21,420 nt of DNA from CS3-C152 sp964347025 (GTDB taxonomy: Archaea > Aenigmatarchaeota > Aenigmatarchaeia > QMZP01 > QMZT01), in contig CAYFWU010000018.1 in assembly GCA_964347025.1 (NCBI GenBank), positions 1 to 21,420 of the forward strand, written 5' to 3'. Within the stretch, counting starts at the first letter, position 1. Every line of letters starts with the position of its first letter. Below are positions 8,401-13,114 of this stretch, piece by piece. The translations under genes and the position numbers were made by a program. Under the pieces are notes generated by a model, which was given only the letters and a program-made list of their open reading frames with translations, was not told the DNA's origin and ran no database searches.

Positions 8401-9987
8401 TTTGTTCGCTTCGTTATCGCACCCGTCCAGACATATCTTAGAATTTATATTTTGCCAAGATCCGCCAGTAGTAGCCTCGTCCAGATAAACCCTGGCTCCG
8501 TTGTCAGGATATATTCTAAAGACTGATGTCTTGCTGAGGCTGGGGTATAGATAAGCCTCAAATAACCAACTGTGGCTGAGCTGGCAGTAAAGATTATCAA
8601 CCAACGTGGCTCCAGGCTCGTTAGGAACATCCTTGCTGTTCATGTCCTCGTAATAAAGAATCGATTGAGCATTGATTGGAGCGGTTGAATCCGGATCCCT
8701 CGTAAGTCTTTGTATATTAACGCTATCTCCGGTAGCGAAGCTTATCATTCTGTTGTGCACGGCAAAACCATTGGCGAAGAACGTGTGCGTTCCATCAACA
8801 ACAAGATCGTAAACATCCGCCTCTCCTTCCACGAACTCTTTGTAAACTATTTCCTCAGGAACGAGCTCTTCATTTACCAGCACATAGGCCTCATCGCCTT
8901 CTTCGAGATCTTCCACCCTCCTGAATTGATTGTTACCCACGTAAAACTCGTGGTTTCCCGTTACTTTGACTTCCCTGTTTTCTGTTTTCAGAAGGTAATA
9001 ATGATCACTTTCATGAGGAGGCAAAACAAGCGAAACCTTTCTCTTAACAATTTCCCCGTTCTCGAAAGAGAGGACCTCATCCCCTTTCTTCACGTCCTCA
9101 ATGTTTTTCGTTCCTTCAGGAAGTTGTATTCTTGTTCCAGGAAGGAAGCTAAAGGGACAATAATCACCTGGACCATCGCATGAACCATCATAATTGGTAC
9201 AGTCAGGTTCTTGAACCTCGGCGCACAGAGCTCCTATGCAACACCAAACTTCCTGATAACCAGGGCAACCCGTATATGTCGGACCAGGGCATGAGCCATC
9301 TGGATAACTAGAACAGTCAGACTCGCCAACTGAGATACAATCACCATCATCACAGCACCAAGTTTCTGCTCCATTGCCACCGTTCTGTGTGGTTCCGCAG
9401 GATGTTTTGTGCCCTGCTGAATCGCAGAGGTATCCTGTCCCCGTTTCCACATCGCTGTTGAAATCCCAGGGGCCTGAACAGTATTTATTCTTCAGATCAC
9501 TACCATCCCCGTCTGAGTCGCTTATCCATCTTCCCTGGATTTTCCATTTTCTGTCGCCTTTTAATCCTGCCGGCGGAACCCGTGTCTGGGTGATCGTGTA
9601 GCCGAATGCAATTCCCTCATACGTGACGTTCCTCCCTGTCAACGTTATATCATAGTCGAAGAACCTCGGTTTGTACACGTACTTCCCGTTGTAGACCACT
9701 CCATACCTCTCAAGCAGAGGCCTAACTTCGATTGTTCCCTCATCGTAAAACCCACCACCAGAGATTGTTGTTGTAAGCGTTGTCTCACCCGGTCCCAGAG
9801 GGAAAGGGTAATCAAAGGTTATGTTGAAATCGGCCGTCAGAGGCTTGTCCTGTAGGAACCTTCCAAGGTCTCTGCCCGGAGGGAAGTTTATCTGAACGTA
9901 GCTTTTCGCCAGGTTCGCAAAAACGAATATAAACAAAATTATGAAGAGAAAAACGACAGCACCCCTTTTAATGCCGACCCCTAGCAT
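2422..9987 (-). CDS. Giant anchored surface protein with Hint, DUF2341-LamG and 21 MopE repeats
   Basis: A 2521-residue protein. A basic, hydrophobic N-terminus (residues 1-30, IKRGAVVFLFIILFIF) is the secretion signal, and the last ~24 residues are a transmembrane anchor ending LTFLK, so nearly everything lies outside the cell. Order: beta-rich N-region; two copies of a WCC Cys module (about 200-279); Hint domain (280-412); a PA14-like region with Ig-like stretches (about 413-1000); MopE-type repeats 1-6 (about 1007-1358); DUF2341 (about 1403-1500); LamG/concanavalin-like domain (about 1510-1700); repeats 7-21 (about 1805-2459); a Cys knot-like CGNGVCEAGETNENCPEDC; anchor. LamG and PA14-like folds often bind glycans, and MopE motifs bind Ca/Cu-type metals in characterised members. 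Many N-X-S/T sequons suggest glycosylation. It heads a likely operon with the pilin. Probable roles are adhesion or metal-stabilised surface structure; the partner is unknown. Confidence 0.9.
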   Translation of the reverse strand: MLGVGIKRGAVVFLFIILFIFVFANLAKSYVQINFPPGRDLGRFLQDKPLTADFNITFDYPFPLGPGETTLTTTISGGGFYDEGTIEVRPLLERYGVVYNGKYVYKPRFFDYDITLTGRNVTYEGIAFGYTITQTRVPPAGLKGDRKWKIQGRWISDSDGDGSDLKNKYCSGPWDFNSDVETGTGYLCDSAGHKTSCGTTQNGGNGAETWCCDDGDCISVGESDCSSYPDGSCPGPTYTGCPGYQEVWCCIGALCAEVQEPDCTNYDGSCDGPGDYCPFSFLPGTRIQLPEGTKNIEDVKKGDEVLSFENGEIVKRKVSLVLPPHESDHYYLLKTENREVKVTGNHEFYVGNNQFRRVEDLEEGDEAYVLVNEELVPEEIVYKEFVEGEADVYDLVVDGTHTFFANGFAVHNRMISFATGDSVNIQRLTRDPDSTAPINAQSILYYEDMNSKDVPNEPGATLVDNLYCQLSHSWLFEAYLYPSLSKTSVFRIYPDNGARVYLDEATTGGSWQNINSKICLDGCDNEANKDRYSGGCKWSDIYLEKDKWYRFRVYLFNNPGGSCTKNDPPTGNPMGIRIVDVGSPDISLLDEIGGETAVINSETPGKDKTISGSSRVGANEGLKEIVDVSAFSVEYTVTSDNPDVTLRMMKACGNSMYDNNRYTDHYGWIKDRVLQTWKWSIDGNQRSNKPGGGQPGETIPSFDESSVIGVNRDLFRPDDKEIGGIYKCKDKDQWPTWAGECSNPRKYIDETHNRYCCRKPDSSLVLDGDKGEITIKNYEEFYTYIMNYLPGSGPKLCAHTEDVKSETPINYVSRFNNTYCDEDSLQRCCYCTKDFGCTLECPNQDNISGSYFPPPFDMLGPGWEVLDLQFDITPSDDKIEFDVTGDSTNGWNIQASMRDVGTENLYKNYTIPVNLYDDFGFMAPSDTGTYNVVVTLNFGTRQRQRQGTFEVVECMNPGEKSTYYDEQTYPGTKNVGICRPGTRKCGSDNMWFYETKYDEPVYPESYEDCDGEDDDCNGIVDDIGGFDNIIREFINSGGKKTPKQITRCGCFGGANPTDEICNNIDDDCDGTIDNSEKDITINTCDIAMIQCEGQGNPYTWCLFNYNSSECSLEDVTFDLPNTTIINTCTEDVKKCLGNERYNNVTGTYEAFTYDDCKHLYQQPNCLLEEIEVKTLANTCYCSGGVTGNPAIITENCNGVDDNCNGIIDDVGYPETCACAFADINRTLFYKSLNDYSCNGIDSDCNGVIDDLAALCACRGRTPKEASEIRLEGRDICDYLDNDCDGLIDEGFPNLDKPCGYGVCFGGAYVCNVYGDDEVCNTTVNPEDTYLGNAFNFKSEEACDLKDNDCDGSIDEENCICTPSDVGISRICGYESGIYYNNRGEIDDLCNETMTQISKLISWAEAPGNTFYRRLMIIKNEDDFDLENYPVGVPLDTGSLVTLGKLRTDGGDLRITERGKEQHIDWVNMDSFYSNVNKIWFRVNIPKNSEKDYYLYYGDPSATYSIPGASSVIGLPKLRETLFLCHFDDTTECEGNMIAAVSNGVSYAGGKYEKGVSISSSGLLKYPTSENINKERGSIGLWVKPNDVISEHYLFYMEDFYGESQFKFYFDSDGTYFEVYDSYNNKNTVRGNVLNTEWNHLAVTWDVLYGIKLYMNGELVDTKSITWSANDLGTDMYLASMGSTEQLDGVMDEFSIYSKALSPEEVKRDVREYEPEITMGAEENLNQTITITTTKDIYLKCTQFLQNVTQTLTNESVMYTILSLCDSVRICNKTFPINSTSVCMIGTQTCSNSHWSECTGILPTMETCNNVDDDCNGIIDDVANPETCACAYGGQPVEEECNGIDDNCNEMVDDVRGGNSKETTHCGCFGELVNITQKFMEPENPSCNGIDDNCNGVIDEGISSCACSYTFFNSTEDNITSAKEPEDCDRIDDDCNGILDDPYQLGGSAVGPDNYLGADCGPDNSRCAGGKYVCSSDGIGTVCDTMSDDGMSGSDLRVPEECNAIDDDCNVIIDDVWGEDSGDYCQCYQGLPDSDEVCDGKDNNCDRIIDNVQSPQQCACYINLYLNTTNVYTLVANITTIKTSSETCNNIDDNCNKKIDEGLELTCYCSGGFSGNPKTRPELCNGADDDCNGVIDDVTFSETCDCYNGSHSKGEVTETCDGSDNDCDGLIDEGWPDLGSSCGFGICAGGYYECTTDGSNVVCSTIGGSDNRASTEVCDGTDNDCNLVVDEGCPCQAGENRSCGIEEGECETGYQGCINGQWSNCIGGKGPQTEVCDGKDNNCDGIVDNVGGGSTPNTAKCGCYGGAAKADEICDAMDNDCDIIIDNVYGGTSIETSKCACFDGQAAPKASLEICNGIDDDCNGIIDDIKGEISVEDTKCGCFGGEPKTNEICDGIDNDCNAVVDDAWPNLDDTCGLGVCTGVYVCTEDGSSAICSGGSPSPEVYDGKDNDCNGIVDDVKGGPPVPADCGNGVCEAGETNENCPEDCEPGELPPTLPGTWILVFIAIIVIIIIVGVALTFLK
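2611..4575 (-). repeat. MopE-type metal-binding repeats 7-21 of the giant protein
   Basis: Fifteen tandem copies of the motif CxxxDxDCxxxxDD/DE (for example EICNGIDDDCNGIIDD and EVCDGKDNNCDGIVDN), matching the Pfam Cu-binding_MopE type. They alternate with Cys-rich linkers of three kinds: CGCFGG-type; CGxGxCxGxYxC-type; and G.Q.C..G.WS.C.GG-type. The final copy, at about residue 2444, has Tyr in place of the first Cys. At DNA level the copies share near-identical cores such as cccgttgcagtcgtc. Confidence 0.9.
5914..6969 (-). repeat. MopE-type metal-binding repeats 1-6 of the giant protein
   Basis: Six copies of the same acidic Cys motif, first EDCDGEDDDCNGIVDD (first Cys at residue 1009) and last EACDLKDNDCDGSIDE (first Cys at residue 1342). 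They are separated from the second block by the DUF2341-LamG insert. Most carry two Cys within the motif and further Cys in the linker, so disulfides plus acidic metal-binding loops are expected. Confidence 0.9.
8752..9150 (-). other. Hint domain (BIL/intein-like, no homing endonuclease)
   Basis: Residues 280-412 of the giant protein (133 residues). Block A is SFLPGTRIQLPEGTKNIEDV followed by KKGDEVLSF, with Ser280 where most family members have Cys. Block B is VTGNHEFYV with the T..H pair Thr343/His346. Block F is DVYDLVVDGTHTFFANGF, and block G is AVHN with His411 and Asn412. The residue after Asn is Arg413, not Cys/Ser/Thr. The size leaves no room for an endonuclease. This combination fits a bacterial-intein-like domain, where Asn cyclisation and N-terminal cleavage are known, better than a canonical splicing intein. 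Splicing with Ser1 is possible but would be atypical with Arg at +1. Confidence 0.85.
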
Positions 9988-10012
9988 AATTAATTAATAT
10001 TTAGAATTAATG

Positions 10013-10022
10013 AATTTATATT
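10013..10022 (-). promoter_or_regulatory. TATA-like box for the giant surface gene
   Basis: The minus-strand sequence ATATAAATTC lies about 26-35 bases upstream of the ATG at 9987, within the 50-base gap after the thioredoxin stop. A start site close to the ATG is implied, with no Shine-Dalgarno motif visible. This suggests the surface operon is transcribed separately from gdhA-trx. Confidence 0.45.
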
Positions 10023-10037
10023 AGTTCTGCATTTCGA

Positions 10038-10358
10038 TTAGTCCAGAAATTTCCTCAGCCTCTCCTCTATTGCCTGTTTTGGGTACGCACCGGTTATCCG
10101 GTCAACCAGTTTTCCTTTCTTGAATACGAGAAGGGTCGGAATTGACATGATCCCGAATTTCCCAGGGATTTCGCTGTTCTGATCAACATTCATTTTCGCA
10201 AAAGATACGCTTTCCAGCTCTTCCGAAAGCTTCTCTATCACAGGGGAAACCATTTGGCAGGGGCCGCACCAGTCAGCGAAAAAGTCCACCAGAACGAGGT
10301 TGTTTTTCTCTAGGAAATCCTTGAATTCCGAATCACTTATATTCTTAACGTTTCCCAT
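10038..10358 (-). CDS. trxA: Thioredoxin
   Basis: A 106-residue thioredoxin: WCGPC active site (Cys31 and Cys34 in this numbering), FFADWC context, and the cis-Pro loop SIPTLLVF opposite it. Full family length, no signal peptide, so cytosolic. It reduces protein disulfides with electrons from thioredoxin reductase, encoded about 2 kb away at 12116-13039. Start choice: a GTG at 10370 overlaps the glutamate dehydrogenase stop (GTGA) and would add four residues, but the GGGTGA at 10372-10367 is a near-perfect Shine-Dalgarno placed 8 bases before the ATG at 10358, which is preferred. It is the second gene of an operon with glutamate dehydrogenase. Confidence 0.95.
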   Translation of the reverse strand: MGNVKNISDSEFKDFLEKNNLVLVDFFADWCGPCQMVSPVIEKLSEELESVSFAKMNVDQNSEIPGKFGIMSIPTLLVFKKGKLVDRITGAYPKQAIEERLRKFLD

Positions 10359-10366
10359 ATTCTCGC

Positions 10367-10372
10367 TCACCC
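10367..10372 (-). promoter_or_regulatory. Shine-Dalgarno deciding the thioredoxin start
   Basis: GGGTGA on the minus strand, overlapping the TGA stop of the dehydrogenase and 8 bases before the ATG at 10358. It favours the ATG over the overlapping GTG at 10370 and suggests translational coupling. Confidence 0.6.
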
Positions 10373-11641
10373 GTTGCAGTAACCCCTTAGTTTCATGGCC
10401 TCGGCGACCCTTTTCACTGCAAGCATGTACGCCGCTGTACGCATATCAACTTTGTATTTCTCCATAATATGGGCAGTCCTCTGGAATGCATTAGTCATTA
10501 TGCAGTCTAGTTTTTCGTTAACCTCTTCCTTTGACCAGTAGTAGTTCATCCTGTTCTGCACCCATTCGAAGTACGAAACCGTAACGCCTCCTGCGTTCGC
10601 CAGTATATCAGGAACAACCATTATTTTCTTTTTGTTGAGTATCTTCTCTGCATCCGGGGTTGTTGGTCCATTCGCTCCCTCAACCATCATTCGTGCTTTA
10701 ATCCTGTTCGCGTTTTTGTCTGTTATCACATTCTCCAAGGCGCAGGGCGCCAGTATATCGCATTCCATTTCGAGTAACTGCTCGTTTGTTATTTTCTTCG
10801 TTCCCTTCAGCCCGACCACGCTTCCGGTTTTATTCTTGTGCATGAGGACCTCGTGGGAATCCAGACCTTTCGGATTGTATATTCCTCCCTTGGAATCGGA
10901 GACAGCGATAACCTTTATACCCATTTCCGTATATCTATCCGCCACCACGTGCCCTAGTTTCCCATATCCCTGGATCACCGCGGTTACATCTTCTGGATCC
11001 ATTTCCATATACTTCAGAACCTCCCTCGTTACGAAGGCTAGACCGTTTCCTGTTGCCTCGTTCCTTCCCTTGGATCCGAAGACTTCGACAGGCTTTCCTG
11101 TGATCACGCCTGGAACGTTGTATCCCTTGATACTCGAAAACTCGTCCATCATCCAAGCCATGATCTGCGGGTTCGTGTACACATCCGGGGCAGGAATATC
11201 CTTGTCAGGTCCTATGAAGTCGCGAAGCCCACGTATGTAGCCCCTAGCGAGCCTCTCCAGTTCTTTTTTTGACATCTCTTTAGGATTGCATATCACTCCT
11301 CCCTTTGCTCCTCCGAAAGGGATTCCAACGAGAGAACACTTCCATGTCATCCAGGAAGCGAGAGCCTTGACCTCGTTGACGTTAACATCCGGGTGGAAGC
11401 GTATTCCTCCTTTATATGGACCGAGAACGTTGTTGTGGTGGACTCTGTATCCCCTGAATACACGAACCTCCCTGTTGTCCATTCTTACAGGAACAGAGAC
11501 CTCGAAGTATTCTTTCGGTTCTTTCAGAACCTCGTAAACGTCCTCACCCATCTTGAGGACATCGATCGCCTTCTTCAACTGTTTCTGCGCAGAAACAAAG
11601 GGATCATCCTTCACGGTCTTACAGACCTTTTTCTTTGACAT
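10367..11641 (-). CDS. gdhA: Glutamate dehydrogenase (Glu/Leu/Phe/Val family)
   Basis: A 424-residue enzyme, the usual length for hexameric archaeal and bacterial GDH. It interconverts glutamate and 2-oxoglutarate plus ammonium with NAD(P)H. Visible motifs: GPYKGGIRFHPDV (substrate site), WMTWKCSLVGIPFGGAKGGV with the catalytic Lys, PAPDVYTN with the conserved Asp, and the Rossmann loop QGYGKLGHVVA followed by VSDSKGGIYNP. The VSDSKG sequence resembles hyperthermophilic archaeal GDHs, but cofactor choice cannot be read safely from it. Start: the ATG at 11641 has GGGGTGG about 5 bases upstream; the TTG just before it (11644) is less likely. The 3' end overlaps the thioredoxin reading region, forming a two-gene operon. 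Confidence 0.96.
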   Translation of the reverse strand: MSKKKVCKTVKDDPFVSAQKQLKKAIDVLKMGEDVYEVLKEPKEYFEVSVPVRMDNREVRVFRGYRVHHNNVLGPYKGGIRFHPDVNVNEVKALASWMTWKCSLVGIPFGGAKGGVICNPKEMSKKELERLARGYIRGLRDFIGPDKDIPAPDVYTNPQIMAWMMDEFSSIKGYNVPGVITGKPVEVFGSKGRNEATGNGLAFVTREVLKYMEMDPEDVTAVIQGYGKLGHVVADRYTEMGIKVIAVSDSKGGIYNPKGLDSHEVLMHKNKTGSVVGLKGTKKITNEQLLEMECDILAPCALENVITDKNANRIKARMMVEGANGPTTPDAEKILNKKKIMVVPDILANAGGVTVSYFEWVQNRMNYYWSKEEVNEKLDCIMTNAFQRTAHIMEKYKVDMRTAAYMLAVKRVAEAMKLRGYCNG

Positions 11642-11701
11642 CAAACCACCCCATACTGAATATAATGTTATTAATTACTACAAGGATTTTTATTGTTATT
11701 G

Positions 11702-11711
11702 TAAATTTAAG
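11702..11711 (+). promoter_or_regulatory. Possible TATA-like box for the 11735 gene
   Basis: TAAATTTAAG is centred about 28 bases before the ATG at 11735 with no Shine-Dalgarno, matching the leaderless layout of other isolated genes here. The whole 93-base divergent gap (11642-11734) is AT-rich and must also hold the dehydrogenase promoter, for which no single box stands out. Confidence 0.3.
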
Positions 11712-11734
11712 AATTTTACTGTTAATATACGACT

Positions 11735-12115
11735 ATGGGACTGGCAAAGGTAATTTATGTCGGGGAAAGGGAAGGAGACAAGGTATCACTTAGCAATATT
11801 TATGTTCACTGTTGTGATGGGTGTGATAATTTGGATATTTGTTCACATTGGGTAGTTAACTTAATGGCCATCAATAACGGTTACAAATTGTTAACCAAGG
11901 AAAACAAGGTAGGTTTATTGTTTAGACTTGATTGTGACGGAACAACCAGAGAGGAAATTGAAAAACACATTAATTCAACACGATATGGTGATGTTGTTGA
12001 GTGCCCAACAGGGATGAGGAAGTTAATGCCTGCTGGTAATATCGAACCAAGCAAGGAAATACCACCCTTTTACAAAGGTGATGTGATTTTAGAAAAGTCA
12101 TTCGAAATTTTTTAA
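11735..12115 (+). CDS. Hypothetical protein with Cys-rich N-terminal cluster
   Basis: A 126-residue protein I do not recognise. The N-terminal half holds the cluster HCCDGCDNLDICSH (four Cys and flanking His), which could bind a metal, with a fifth Cys in RLDCDGTT and a sixth in VECPTG. No signal peptide or membrane helix, so probably cytosolic. The middle (REEIEKHINSTRYGDVVEC) looks like a small alpha/beta unit. Its base composition is noticeably more AT-rich than the flanking gdhA and trxB genes, a hint of different ancestry. It is isolated on the plus strand: divergent from gdhA, and convergent with trxB with zero bases between the two stop codons. Length, good start and clean abutment support a real gene. 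Confidence 0.65.
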   Translation: MGLAKVIYVGEREGDKVSLSNIYVHCCDGCDNLDICSHWVVNLMAINNGYKLLTKENKVGLLFRLDCDGTTREEIEKHINSTRYGDVVECPTGMRKLMPAGNIEPSKEIPPFYKGDVILEKSFEIF

Positions 12116-13039
12116 CTACTTCTTGACGTAATTGTATGCGCTTTCTGCTGCGACCGCCCCCTCCGAGCAGGCGTTTGTGATCTGCTCCATGTTGTTCGAC
12201 CCGTTGGTTATGTCACCTGCAGCGAACACACCCTTAATACTGGTTGACATGTCGTGCTTGACTTTTATCTTTCCTCTTTCATCGAGTGCTATCCCCAGTT
12301 TCGTTGCGAGCCCTGTCTCAGGACTCCATCCTATCTCCACGAACAAACCATCGACTTCCAAACGAAGTTCTTCTCCCTCCTGATCGAACACGACGTTCCT
12401 CAGTCTATCCTCACCCTCTATCGCTTTCGGTTTTGCCAGAAATATCATCTCAATCTTTTTGTTCTTCTCTGCCCTTTTGATCACATTGGGCATCGCGCGC
12501 ATGTTCTCTTTCGATTTCCTGTACACTAAATAAACCTTTTTCGCGTGTTCCGTGAGAAGCAGGGCGGACTTCAGGGCGGCGTCTCCTCCCCCAACGACAA
12601 CGACTGTCTTGTCCTTGTAAAAGGCGGCATCACATGTCGCGCAGTATGCTACACCTTTCCCTTTAAACTTCTCCTCTTCTGGCAGGCCCAGTTTTCGTTT
12701 CTTCGATCCCATTGCAATTATCAGGGATCTTCCCTCGTACGTTTTCCCGTCCGAGGTCTTGACAATGAATTTCTTACCTTTCTGTTCCACATCACTGACC
12801 TCTGTAAAGGCAACGAACTCCACCCCCAGGAACTCGGCCTGCTCCTTGAACTTGTTCATGAGCTCGATCCCGCTGACAGAAACAAATCCAGGGTAGTTGT
12901 CTATTTCATACGCCTCGTTGGTCTGTCCTCCGGGCTCCTTACCCAGAAGGAGCGTTTTCATCCCGAATCTTGTTGAATATATGCCTGCGGTGTATCCTGC
13001 AGCTCCCGACCCGATAATTATCACATCATACGTTTCCAT
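12116..13039 (-). CDS. trxB: Thioredoxin reductase (FAD/NAD(P)H)
   Basis: A 307-residue low-molecular-weight thioredoxin reductase, standard length. FAD-binding GSGAAGYTAG at residues 10-19, GGQTNEAYEIDNYPGF next, redox-active CATC at 133-136, NAD(P)-binding GGGDAALKSALLL from 150, and the C-terminal FAD motif GVFAAGD. It passes electrons from NAD(P)H via FAD to thioredoxin, presumably the one at 10038. The segment after the second Rossmann strand is VYRKSKENMRA rather than the HRR..R of classical NADPH enzymes, so cofactor preference is uncertain. The ATG at 13039 has GGTGG about 5 bases upstream, and a TATA-like element shared with the divergent thyX lies beyond that. Confidence 0.95.
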   Translation of the reverse strand: METYDVIIIGSGAAGYTAGIYSTRFGMKTLLLGKEPGGQTNEAYEIDNYPGFVSVSGIELMNKFKEQAEFLGVEFVAFTEVSDVEQKGKKFIVKTSDGKTYEGRSLIIAMGSKKRKLGLPEEEKFKGKGVAYCATCDAAFYKDKTVVVVGGGDAALKSALLLTEHAKKVYLVYRKSKENMRAMPNVIKRAEKNKKIEMIFLAKPKAIEGEDRLRNVVFDQEGEELRLEVDGLFVEIGWSPETGLATKLGIALDERGKIKVKHDMSTSIKGVFAAGDITNGSNNMEQITNACSEGAVAAESAYNYVKK

Positions 13040-13075
13040 TTTTCCACCAGAACACTTATTCTAAATTGTAACCAA

Positions 13076-13088
13076 TACTTATAAAATT
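13076..13088. promoter_or_regulatory. Shared bidirectional TATA-like element between trxB and thyX
   Basis: The 75-base divergent gap contains acttataaaattt, readable as TTATAAAA on the plus strand and TTTTATAAG on the minus strand. It is placed to start thyX within about 6 bases of its ATG (13115), and trxB with a leader of roughly 18 bases carrying GGTGG. Confidence 0.5.
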
Positions 13089-13114
13089 TCAAAGGATAAT
13101 TTAATGTGTTCCTT

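Noticed and set aside
8752..9150. Canonical mobile intein with homing endonuclease
   Set aside because: Only 133 residues, no endonuclease motifs, and the +1 residue is Arg, so a BIL/Hint domain is the better description.
10632..11240. Plus-strand 202-codon frame
   Set aside because: Antisense to the highly conserved glutamate dehydrogenase; low-complexity translation.
11642..11734. tRNA or small RNA gene in the largest clear gap
   Set aside because: The sequence is AT-rich with no cloverleaf pairing or conserved tRNA box; it is best explained as divergent promoters.
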